Shown here piece after piece: positions 1 through 5,532 of a stretch of DNA of 7,857 nucleotides (positions are counted from its first letter, which is position 1; each line of letters starts with the position of its first letter). A program made the position numbers and the translations under genes. This stretch comes from Gammaproteobacteria bacterium. Its GTDB lineage: Bacteria; Pseudomonadota; Gammaproteobacteria; Competibacterales; Competibacteraceae. The stretch spans positions 1-7,857 of the forward strand of contig PWUP01000321.1 in assembly GCA_003562535.1 (NCBI GenBank). The letters run 5' to 3'. The notes under the pieces are model-generated. The model ran no database searches. It was not told the DNA's origin and saw only the letters and a program-made list of their open reading frames with translations.

Positions 1-62
1 ATAAAAATATTATTTAAGACAAAAAATTATGTGATTATCAACATAGGACTGAGAATACCTTT

Positions 63-103
63 GCTCGGTAAACGTTCACTTCTTCCTAAGCGATTAGGAT
101 ATC
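63..103. repeat. Imperfect ~41-bp direct repeat, copy 1
   Basis: This segment begins GCTCGGTAAACGTTCAC and resembles positions 157-197, which begin GCTCGGTAAGCGTTCAC. The two copies share the first 17 bases with one change, and the later block AAGCGATTA with a one-base indel before it. The start-to-start distance is 94 bp. It lies just 3' of the SUMF1 remnant (minus strand) in otherwise AT-rich DNA. No function is evident; it may be a duplicated piece of the old gene's 3' end. Confidence 0.6.
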
Positions 104-156
104 AGGATGCTTTTGGCAGAGAGGGGTGATCTTGATCGAGCGGCAATGGGGTAATC

Positions 157-197
157 GCTCGGTAAGCGTTCACCTCTCTAAAGCGATTACGATATTC
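157..197. repeat. Imperfect ~41-bp direct repeat, copy 2
   Basis: This is the second copy of the repeat at 63-103. It falls inside the minus-strand frame that continues the SUMF1 remnant, where it reads roughly EYRNRFREVNAYRA. The other copy can be read similarly (EEVNVYRA) in a shifted frame, so the duplication may have begun as a coding or 3'-flank duplication that has since drifted. Confidence 0.6.
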
Positions 198-293
198 GCT
201 AAAACCCTGCAACGCTGCAACCGGTGTTGGGGTATATCTAAACCTGGAGAGACGAAACCCCCGTTCGTGGAACCGGTTAGCGGGAGTGTACCT

Positions 294-305
294 GCCACGG
301 TAGGC
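294..305. repeat. 12-bp target-site duplication, left copy
   Basis: GCCACGGTAGGC directly abuts the left terminal repeat of the inserted element and is identical to 522-533. Because the outer bases GGC/GCC are self-complementary with the repeat ends, the exact split is ambiguous: a 12-bp duplication with 19-bp ends, or shorter duplications (10, 8 or 6 bp) with ends of 20-22 bp, fit equally. Confidence 0.85.
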
Positions 306-521
306 CACTGCCATTAAGTTAAGGAAAAATTATATTTTTCAATTTATTATTGTGTTTTTATCAGTAAAATACGCAAAAAATGGCTTTTGCAAAAAAGAGG
401 TGGGTACTTAAATACATGATTTTAAAAACATCAATTTTACGAAAGTACGGGTTTTTACCCACCCCTAAGATCAATTTTATTGATAACAAACAAAGATATG
501 CGCCTTAACTTAATGGCAGTG
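306..521. mobile_element. 216-bp MITE with 19-bp perfect terminal inverted repeats
   Basis: The element runs from CACTGCCATTAAGTTAAGG (306-324) to its exact reverse complement (503-521) and is flanked by identical 12-bp direct repeats. It is strikingly AT-rich compared with its surroundings and encodes no protein, so any movement would need a transposase supplied in trans. Internally, AGAGGTGGGTA (396-406) pairs with TACCCACCCCT (456-466) with one mismatch, and GTACTT (404-409) can pair with AAGTAC (443-448), giving a large central hairpin. A long target duplication together with ends containing TTAAGTTAAGG resembles, from memory, IS4-group elements (10-13 bp duplications), so an IS4-derived MITE is the best guess. 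It is inserted in the SUMF1 remnant, and both repeats and target copies are still perfect, so the insertion is probably recent. Confidence 0.88.
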
Positions 522-533
522 GCCACGGTAGGC
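522..533. repeat. 12-bp target-site duplication, right copy
   Basis: This GCCACGGTAGGC copy is identical to 294-305 and abuts the right terminal repeat. On the minus strand it encodes the AYRG of the interrupted SUMF1 motif, which is why one copy must be removed to rebuild the gene. Confidence 0.85.
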
Positions 534-803
534 AGAACGCAACCTGTAGGCGAAGCTGAGCCACGAGCTGCCCCGAACCACACGGCCACCCGATGCCAAG
601 GCATCGGCACCGCGTTGTTCGGCTCCACCGTAGTCCTTATCATGGGTTGAATCTGTCCATATCCCTGATATTGTGGTGATGGGTGTTGATGTCCGAACAC
701 CGCCATAGTGTTCAGACAGTCTGAGTGGCATCACCCTGTTGTTGTCACCGTTCGATAAGACGCTGAATATGGCCGTGCTCACGGGCTGGGTTGATTTCCA
801 TAA

Positions 804-925
804 GGCGGCTTTAGCCCGCCCGAAGGGCGTTAGCCCGTGGTACAAACCACCGGCTTTCAGCCGCATTCTCTTTCAGTCGGCGGTTTAGTCCGCCGACCTT
901 CAACCCACCAGCTTTCAGCTGGTGG
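804..925. repeat. Array of five REP-like hairpins
   Basis: Five short inverted repeats lie in a row: 804-820 (GGCGG/CCGCC), 825-836 (GGGC/GCCC), 851-863 (CGGCT/AGCCG), 876-897 (GTCGGCGG/CCGCCGAC) and 905-925 (CCACCAGCT/AGCTGGTGG). The last extends through CAAC/GTTG on its flanks with one bulged base. The stems differ completely in sequence, but the loops are alike: TTTAG, GTTAG or TTTCAG on the plus strand, CTRAA on the minus strand. This is the pattern of REP sequences mobilised by RAYT transposases or of hairpin-rich IS200/IS605 ends. No tnpA or tnpB gene is in the window. A function as mRNA-end stabiliser or transcription stop is possible. Confidence 0.6.
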
Positions 926-936
926 TTGTTGAGTGT

Positions 937-959
937 GATGAGCCTACCGTAGGGTCATC
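937..959 (-). terminator. Possible terminator hairpin 3' of the Rpn gene
   Basis: GATGAGCCTA and TAGGGTCATC pair with one mismatch around a 3-base loop, about 40 bp beyond the stop codon of the nuclease gene. No T-run follows on the minus strand, so this is not a standard intrinsic terminator. The long hairpin at 905-925 comes next and may contribute. Confidence 0.3.
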
Positions 960-999
960 ATATAGTGTCCAATATGAGCGCCATCCCGCCTAGCATGGT

Positions 1000-1998
1000 T
1001 TACTCAAACACCTCGGCAAGCGTTTGGGCAAACAACACATTATCTGCCCACTGTTCTAACTGCTCCGTATCGGCCTCCGTTAACCGCCGCTCTACCTCAT
1101 CTGGCAATCTGCCGAATTTGCGGATGAGTAACCGCCGCAGTAGCTGTTGTTCGCCCTCAGCTTTACCAAGCTGTTTGCCGCGTTTTTCTCCACGCTGTTC
1201 CCATTCTTGTGCAATCGTCATCATCAGTTGTTCCCCTTGGTCAATTAAGTGGTGAGTCACCGCATCGCGTAATTGGGTTTCGGTTAGTCGATCCGTCGCC
1301 GTGGCTTGGGTCAGATAGACCAGTAAGGCACGGATGTAATCGATCCCCTCCGAATGCTGCTCTAAGGTTCGCAGTAGACCGAAAATCCCATGAATCCGTT
1401 CAGGCAGTTCGTCACGGAAAATGTATTTAAACACCAATAGGGCGGTCTGCATGATCACCCCACCCTTGAGTTGTTCGTCGCGGTAGTGGCTGAGATCGAC
1501 GAGATGATAGCGGACATGGGGGATGTAGTCGTGTAATGCCGGTTCATCAACGACTGTATCGGCAAATTGTTGGGGGACGTTCCACGATGTCGTACCGTGG
1601 TAGAACACCACGGGGATGATCACGGGTAAACGCCGCTGATCGGTGGCGGGGGTATCAGGTAACGAGGCGGGAAAGTCTTTGCCCCATTGTTCCCATATTC
1701 GGACTCGGTAGCGCAGTAAATCCAGATTGATTTGCCGTTCAACATAGCTTTTGTGCTCAAACAGCAGGTGGATATAGCCCGATTGTCCCCCGTGTAGGGT
1801 GATCCGATACAGGAGGTCGGCGGCGTGTTCGTGTAAGGTGTCATCCCAGAAGGCGTCTTTTTCCGGTTCTACGGTCGTCCAGTCCAAGCGTTCGACCACA
1901 GCGGCGGGTAAGAAGCGCTGAAGAAATTCACCGGCGACTTCGCGCTGCCCAAAGGCGCGTTTGAAAAACCGATCATGGGGGTTGTTGAGTGTGGCCAT
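1000..1998 (-). CDS. Rpn family recombination-promoting nuclease/putative transposase with DUF4351
   Basis: This 332-residue protein belongs to the Rpn/YhgA-like family (PF04754, once called Transposase_31), whose members are PD-(D/E)XK DNA endonucleases; Escherichia coli RpnA promotes RecA-independent recombination. The N-terminal start MATLNNPHDRFFKRAF is typical. The nuclease core shows D61 in AADLLY and E81-x-K83 in LLFEHKS, consistent with an intact D...ExK site, followed by RIWEQW and PVVFYHG, which also mark the family. After a charged stretch (about 266-282, EWEQRGEKRGKQLGKAEGE), residues 283-332 match DUF4351 (LLRRLLIRKFGRLP..VERRL). The length is normal and the frame is open. It starts at ATG 1998 with only a weak ribosome-binding site, 86 bp beyond the end of the VWA gene, and could be read from that operon or from its own promoter. 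Such genes are multi-copy and often sit in variable regions; transposition itself has not been shown for them. Confidence 0.9.
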   Translation of the reverse strand: MATLNNPHDRFFKRAFGQREVAGEFLQRFLPAAVVERLDWTTVEPEKDAFWDDTLHEHAADLLYRITLHGGQSGYIHLLFEHKSYVERQINLDLLRYRVRIWEQWGKDFPASLPDTPATDQRRLPVIIPVVFYHGTTSWNVPQQFADTVVDEPALHDYIPHVRYHLVDLSHYRDEQLKGGVIMQTALLVFKYIFRDELPERIHGIFGLLRTLEQHSEGIDYIRALLVYLTQATATDRLTETQLRDAVTHHLIDQGEQLMMTIAQEWEQRGEKRGKQLGKAEGEQQLLRRLLIRKFGRLPDEVERRLTEADTEQLEQWADNVLFAQTLAEVFE

Positions 1999-2026
1999 CA
2001 GTATGAGCCTGTACGTTAAAAGGTGT

Positions 2027-2032
2027 ATTGTA
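2027..2032 (-). promoter_or_regulatory. Possible -10 box for the Rpn gene
   Basis: On the minus strand TACAAT lies about 30 bp before the ATG at 1998, well placed for a -10 element. The hexamer 17 bp upstream (TGAATG) is a poor -35 match, so the promoter is only tentative. Confidence 0.25.
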
Positions 2033-2084
2033 GCCGCTCACCGGCGAGCCATTCAGCCCATACGGTACGCTCCGCTCATCGAGC

Positions 2085-3050
2085 CTACAAGGCTTTATAC
2101 CTTACACCCCCCACAACCAGCCCGAGCAGCAAGGCGGCGGCCAGCGGCCAGGGGTACAGCTCCTGGCGTGGCGGTAGATCAATGGCTTGGGGCGTGGGTT
2201 CTAGGATATCCAGAGCCGCATGAATGCGGTCTAAATCCGCAGTGTCGCGGGCGCGGAAATACTCACCGCCGGTGAGGGCTGCCATTTGGCGCAGTAGCGC
2301 TTCATCCAGATCTGCGGATGGGTTGATCTGCTCACGACCCAAAAGCCCTTCGATTTGTAGACTGTCTGCACCGATGCCGATGGTATAAAGACGTATGCCG
2401 CTGAGCCGCGCCAGTTCGGCAGCCTCTAGGGGATCGAGTTCACCGGCATTATTAGCGCCATCGGTCAGCAGAATCACTGCCGCATCGTCACTGCCACTGT
2501 CGCGCAGGCGCTTGACCGCTAAACCGATGGCGTCACCAATAGCCGTAGCATTACCAGCAAAACCGATTTCTGCTTCGGCCAGCAATTGGCGCACCGTGTC
2601 ACGATCAAAGGTCAGCGGTACGTGCAGATAGGCTTGCGCGCCGAATAAGATCAAACCCAGGCGGTCGCCGTGCCGACCTTGCAGAAAAGCATCGGCACGA
2701 TCCTGTAAAACCTCTAAGCGAGTGTGACGCTGGCCGTTAAGCCTTAAATCGTCAATCTGCATACTCGGAGAAATGTCTACCGCTAGCATCAGATCGCGGC
2801 CACTGACCACCATCGCCGAGTGCGGGTCCAGCCATTGCGGGCGAGCGGCGGCAGCGACCAGCAGCAGCCAGGCCAATATGGCCAGTACCATCCGCCAGCG
2901 CCGTGCATGGGGTCGGGGGGGCGCTAAAGCGCTAGGGAAGGGCACCCGCAGCGTACCCGCGAGTTGTTGCTGTACCGGCGGTCGCCGCCACAGACTGAGC
3001 AACGGTAAGGGCAGGGCGAGCCACAACCAGGGCCAAGCGAATGCGAACAT
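2085..3050 (-). CDS. BatA-like VWA domain membrane protein
   Basis: This 321-residue von Willebrand factor A protein is the BatA (aerotolerance) type found downstream of MoxR ATPases. Two N-terminal hydrophobic segments (about 3-20 and 53-69), separated by a basic loop, precede the VWA domain (about 86-270). A third membrane segment lies at about 300-317, just before the C-terminus. The metal-ion-dependent adhesion site is intact: DISPS at 92-96 (DxSxS), a Thr in GNATAIGDA at 169, and D197 in LLTDGANN. This layout places the VWA domain between membrane anchors, probably in the periplasm, where it would bind partner proteins through Mg2+. Its ATG shares one base with the stop of the DUF4381 gene (TGATG), so translation is coupled. 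It is the last gene of the operon; a BatB or BatD gene does not follow. The gene symbol batA is not assigned because proof of function is lacking. Confidence 0.9.
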   Translation of the reverse strand: MFAFAWPWLWLALPLPLLSLWRRPPVQQQLAGTLRVPFPSALAPPRPHARRWRMVLAILAWLLLVAAAARPQWLDPHSAMVVSGRDLMLAVDISPSMQIDDLRLNGQRHTRLEVLQDRADAFLQGRHGDRLGLILFGAQAYLHVPLTFDRDTVRQLLAEAEIGFAGNATAIGDAIGLAVKRLRDSGSDDAAVILLTDGANNAGELDPLEAAELARLSGIRLYTIGIGADSLQIEGLLGREQINPSADLDEALLRQMAALTGGEYFRARDTADLDRIHAALDILEPTPQAIDLPPRQELYPWPLAAALLLGLVVGGVRYKAL

Positions 3051-3514
3051 CAGCCCTGCTGCTGCAACCAGCGGCGTGCCAAGTGGCTTAAAGCCGCTCG
3101 ATCCACCTGAGCCTGAGCCTGATAGGGGGCGCTGGCCAAGACTTGACCACAGCCTTGGGAGAATTCCTGACCCTCAAGCTGGGCATCGAGAAATTCCAGC
3201 CAGTTCTTGCCGTATAAGGCCGCCACCTCAGTGCGTTGATAATGGCTGAGGGCGGCGTATTTTAATAGCCGCGACACGGCGGCTGTGAACTGGGCATCGT
3301 CTAAATCTTGGCGTTGGTTGAGCGCATCCAGTGCGCGTATTCTGCGCCGTCGCTGCCAATAACCGCGTTGCTGGCGCCACAGCCGGGGTGTTAACAGCGC
3401 CAGCACTAGACTGCCCAGCATGACCAACCACCAACCGGGTGCGGGCGGCCACCAACTGGGTGCTGGCGGCGCTTGGATATCATGCAGGTGTGAGAGCAAC
3501 TCGGACGGTTCCAT
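3050..3514 (-). CDS. DUF4381 domain-containing membrane protein
   Basis: This 154-residue protein matches DUF4381 (PF14316), a small family found almost only between DUF58 and VWA genes in MoxR operons. The conserved N-terminus is visible: a short LxDI-P segment (LHDIQAPPAPSWWPPAPGWW, residues 10-29) leading into one membrane helix (about 28-44). A very basic stretch follows (RRRRIRALDAL, 56-65), then a helical cytoplasmic domain with LLKYAAL and VAALYGKNWLEFLD (84-110). The topology suggests an N-out or membrane-edge Trp/Pro motif and a cytoplasmic C-terminal domain (positive-inside rule), which is inference. The start ATG overlaps the DUF58 stop by one base (TAATG). Its role is unknown; the constant neighbourhood suggests that it joins the cytoplasmic ATPase and DUF58 protein to the membrane VWA protein. 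Confidence 0.88.
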   Translation of the reverse strand: MEPSELLSHLHDIQAPPAPSWWPPAPGWWLVMLGSLVLALLTPRLWRQQRGYWQRRRRIRALDALNQRQDLDDAQFTAAVSRLLKYAALSHYQRTEVAALYGKNWLEFLDAQLEGQEFSQGCGQVLASAPYQAQAQVDRAALSHLARRWLQQQG

Positions 3515-4434
3515 TATGACGGATCGGGGCGAATCAGCGCCTGCGTAGTGTGTTGCTCAGTGGTTAGTGTGTGCCAGGGGATGCCGTGCCGCTGTAACCG
3601 CTCACTCCAATGGCGCTGTTGAGCCTGTTGTTGCACCTGCCAGGCGTGGCGCTGGCGCTGCTGACGCCAATCCAGTACCCGCAGTTCAGTGCCTACACTG
3701 ACCGGATACACTCCGGGGGCGGGCAGTGCCAGTTCCACAGGGTCGGCAATCCGGTAAGCGGACACATCATGGCGCTGGCGCAGCCGTGCCAGATGCGTGT
3801 CCACAGACGGCTCGCGGTGCTGAAAATCGCTGATCAGTACGATCAGGCCACTGCTGGTTGGGCCTTTGTCAAACGTCTGCAATACCGCGCATAATCCTCC
3901 TGCCGAGGGCTGGGGGGTGGGCAGGGAATCGGGGGCAAACCAGTCCAATAAACTGCGGATTAAAGCCATCAACCCCCGACGCCCGGCTTGCACTGGCAGC
4001 CACTGCTGGCGGTCACCGGCATAGAATACCGCACCGATTCGATCTCCCCGTTGCTGCGCCATCCAGCCCAGCAGTGCCGCCAGCCGTGCGGCGACCACCG
4101 ATTTAAAGGTCACGCGGGTGCCGAAAAACAGGCTGGCATTGGCGTCGATAATCAGCACCAGCGGTCGCTGGCGTTCCTCGCCGTAGAGTTTGGTATGGGC
4201 AATGCCAGTACGCGCGGTGACCCGCCAATCGAGATGGCGGCACTCATCACCCGGCTGATACACCCGCGATTCCTGAAAATCCATGCCCCGACCGTGACGG
4301 CGGGTCTGGCGTTGTCCTGGGGGGCGGTGGCGCTGATGGCGTTGTAGTGACCGCAGGCGCTGGGCTGGATACTGCAAACCCAATAACTCGCTGCGGCTGG
4401 GTCGTGGGGGAGCAGTCACCGAATCGGTGGTCAT
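3514..4434 (-). CDS. DUF58 domain-containing protein
   Basis: This is a 306-residue protein of the DUF58 family (PF01882), a VWA-like fold paired with MoxR ATPases. The hallmark block is clear: VYQPGDECRHLDWRVTARTG (58-77), then KLYGEERQRPLVLIIDANAS (82-101). The position equivalent to the DxSxS metal site reads DANAS (97-101), so the middle Ser is Asn. ISDF at 201-204 matches the second acidic loop of the fold. There is no signal peptide or obvious membrane helix, so it is probably cytoplasmic. I chose ATG 4434 over the in-frame GTG at 4449 because the ATG overlaps the moxR stop as ATGA, with GGTGG/GGCGG just upstream as a ribosome-binding site. The C-terminal 50 residues are unusually rich in Gln and Arg (WRQQRQRHAWQVQQQAQQRH). 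DUF58 proteins are thought to act with MoxR in maturation of envelope or metal-dependent proteins, but substrates are largely unknown. Confidence 0.9.
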   Translation of the reverse strand: MTTDSVTAPPRPSRSELLGLQYPAQRLRSLQRHQRHRPPGQRQTRRHGRGMDFQESRVYQPGDECRHLDWRVTARTGIAHTKLYGEERQRPLVLIIDANASLFFGTRVTFKSVVAARLAALLGWMAQQRGDRIGAVFYAGDRQQWLPVQAGRRGLMALIRSLLDWFAPDSLPTPQPSAGGLCAVLQTFDKGPTSSGLIVLISDFQHREPSVDTHLARLRQRHDVSAYRIADPVELALPAPGVYPVSVGTELRVLDWRQQRQRHAWQVQQQAQQRHWSERLQRHGIPWHTLTTEQHTTQALIRPDPS

Positions 4435-5456
4435 GGCACCGCCACCCACTGCAACAGACGGTCGAGAATGTGGTCGGCATCAATACCGGCAGCCTCGGCT
4501 TCAAAAGAGACCAGCAAGCGGTGGCGCAGCACATCATGAGCGACAGCGTGGATGTCTTCTGGCGAGACATAATCGCGTCCGGCCAGCCAGGCATGGGCGC
4601 GGGCGCAGCGTTCCAGGGCGATGGTGCCGCGAGGACTGACCCCATAGCTGATCCAAGGGGCCAGTTCAGGGGCATGCTGTGCCGGTTCGCGGGTGGCTAA
4701 CACCAACTGAATCAGATAGTCCTCCAGCACTGGTGCGAGATGCACCTGCCCTAAGGCTTGGCGGGCGGCAAATAACTGGGATTGCTTAATACGGAATTCA
4801 GCGTCTGGCTCGGTGGCTGGCGGACGGCGGGCGAGGGCGAGAATCTGCCGCTCGGCCTCAGCGTCAGGATAGCCGATGCGCACATAGAGCAGAAACCGAT
4901 CCAATTGCGCTTCCGGCAGTGGAAATGTGCCTTCTTGCTCGATGGGATTTTGGGTGGCCATCACTAGAAACAGCGGCGGCAGTGGGTAGGTACTGCGGCC
5001 TACGGTGATTTGCCGTTCGGCCATGGCTTCTAGCAGAGCGGATTGTACTTTGGCCGGAGCGCGGTTGATTTCATCGGCCAGTAGCACATTATGGAACATT
5101 GGACCAGGCTGGAATTCGAACTCGCCGGTTTGCACTCGAAAAATATCGGTGCCGATTAAATCGGCTGGCAGTAAATCCGGGGTGAATTGCAGCCGGTGGA
5201 AATCGCCCTCGATATAACGAGCTAGGGTTTTGATGGCTGTGGTTTTGGCCAGCCCAGGTGCGCCCTCCACCAGCAGATGACCATCGGCCAGCAGTGCGAT
5301 CAACAGGCGTTCGATCAGGCGTGGCTGCCCAACGACATGCTGTTCGATATGGGTGCGCAATTGCTGAAAAGTCTGACGCAGAGCGTCATCGGCGGACAGC
5401 GGCGTGGATAGAGAGTGCTCAGTAGTCACTGTTTCAATCAATAACTCATTCAACAA
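4431..5456 (-). CDS. MoxR family AAA+ ATPase
   Basis: This 341-residue (or slightly shorter) ATPase is of the MoxR family (AAA_3 plus AAA lid). Seen in order: VVGQPRLIERLLIALLADGH (41-60), Walker A GAPGLAKT (65-72), Walker B LLADEINR (125-132), sensor 1 ATQNPIEQEGTFPLPEAQLD (167-186), and sensor-2-like SPRGTIALERCARA (274-287) in the helical lid. All catalytic motifs are intact. MoxR proteins hydrolyse ATP to act as chaperones for VWA-type partners, matching the DUF58 and VWA genes that follow. The start is unsure: the longest frame begins with tandem TTG codons (5456, 5453) lacking a ribosome-binding site. In-frame TTG 5441 has GAG three bases upstream, and GTG 5429 would give an N-terminus of typical length (MTTEHSLS). 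The ATG at 5449 is out of frame. It is the first gene of the four-gene operon and is divergent from the metalloprotease gene. Confidence 0.93.
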   Translation of the reverse strand: MLNELLIETVTTEHSLSTPLSADDALRQTFQQLRTHIEQHVVGQPRLIERLLIALLADGHLLVEGAPGLAKTTAIKTLARYIEGDFHRLQFTPDLLPADLIGTDIFRVQTGEFEFQPGPMFHNVLLADEINRAPAKVQSALLEAMAERQITVGRSTYPLPPLFLVMATQNPIEQEGTFPLPEAQLDRFLLYVRIGYPDAEAERQILALARRPPATEPDAEFRIKQSQLFAARQALGQVHLAPVLEDYLIQLVLATREPAQHAPELAPWISYGVSPRGTIALERCARAHAWLAGRDYVSPEDIHAVAHDVLRHRLLVSFEAEAAGIDADHILDRLLQWVAVP

Positions 5457-5474
5457 AATAGTTTCAAAATGGTC

Positions 5475-5480
5475 TACAAT
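5475..5480 (+). promoter_or_regulatory. Possible -10 box for the 5533-7113 gene pair
   Basis: TACAAT lies in the AT-rich divergent intergenic region and would give a leader of about 45 bases before ATG 5533. No good -35 hexamer is seen at the proper distance, so an activator or another sigma factor may be involved, or the match may be chance. Confidence 0.3.
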
Positions 5481-5485
5481 TAAAA

Positions 5486-5502
5486 ATCACATCGTATCAC
5501 AT
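5486..5502. promoter_or_regulatory. ATCACAT direct repeat, possible operator
   Basis: ATCACAT occurs at 5486-5492 and again at 5496-5502, a spacing of 10 bp or about one helical turn, between the moxR operon and the metalloprotease gene. Direct repeats in phase with the helix are a common layout for response-regulator binding sites. It lies just after the candidate -10 box of the rightward promoter. No known consensus is recognised. Confidence 0.35.
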
Positions 5503-5532
5503 TGATATTGAGTAATCGTTGCGAGGTCGTTT

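Larger units (their letters stand above)
102..665 (-). pseudogene. SUMF1 (FGE-sulfatase domain) gene remnant split by a MITE
   Basis: Two minus-strand pieces belong to one SUMF1-fold (formylglycine-generating-enzyme-like, C-type-lectin-related) domain. The upstream piece, about 522-665, carries the family signature RVVRGSSW followed by RLRSAYRG. It then runs into the inserted element and stops after three foreign residues (HCH-stop). The downstream piece, 102-305, carries RYTPANRFHERGFRLSR, the typical GFRL end of the family. Removing 306-521 and one 12-bp target copy joins them in frame as SAYRG-RYTPANR. Further upstream, IWTDSTHDKDY looks like a decayed form of the usual GNVWEWTDS..DKDY segment, and no N-terminal part is recognisable, so the gene was probably already truncated. 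The two cysteines that true formylglycine-generating enzymes carry after the GSW motif are not visible here (SWLSFAYR), so the ancestor was more likely a binding or non-catalytic SUMF1 protein. About 45 codons follow GFRL before the stop, which is longer than usual. Confidence 0.75.

Noticed and set aside
33..41. TTATCAACA, one base from a DnaA box, in AT-rich DNA that might suggest an origin.
   Set aside because: It is a single box with no cluster and no dnaA, dnaN or partition genes nearby.
102..314. A 70-codon minus-strand frame as an independent small gene.
   Set aside because: Its first codons come from the MITE end and the rest matches the tail of the interrupted SUMF1 gene, so it is treated as part of the pseudogene.
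501..650. Plus-strand open frame beginning MAVATVGRTQPVGEAEPRAAP, considered as the C-terminal end of a TnpB-like protein.
   Set aside because: The minus strand of the same stretch encodes a clear SUMF1 motif that joins in frame across the MITE, so the plus-strand frame is a shadow. No zinc-finger or RuvC motif is present.
804..925. Hairpin cluster considered as a CRISPR array or a tRNA-like structure.
   Set aside because: The units are not identical repeats with equal spacers, and no cloverleaf or tRNA motifs are present.
2036..2049. GCTCACCGGCGAGC inverted repeat after the VWA gene as an intrinsic terminator.
   Set aside because: The stem is short and no T-run follows on the minus strand.
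3610..4347. Several plus-strand open frames opposite the DUF58 gene.
   Set aside because: They lie antisense to a conserved gene, show no recognisable motifs and lack ribosome-binding sites; they reflect base composition in the opposite frame.
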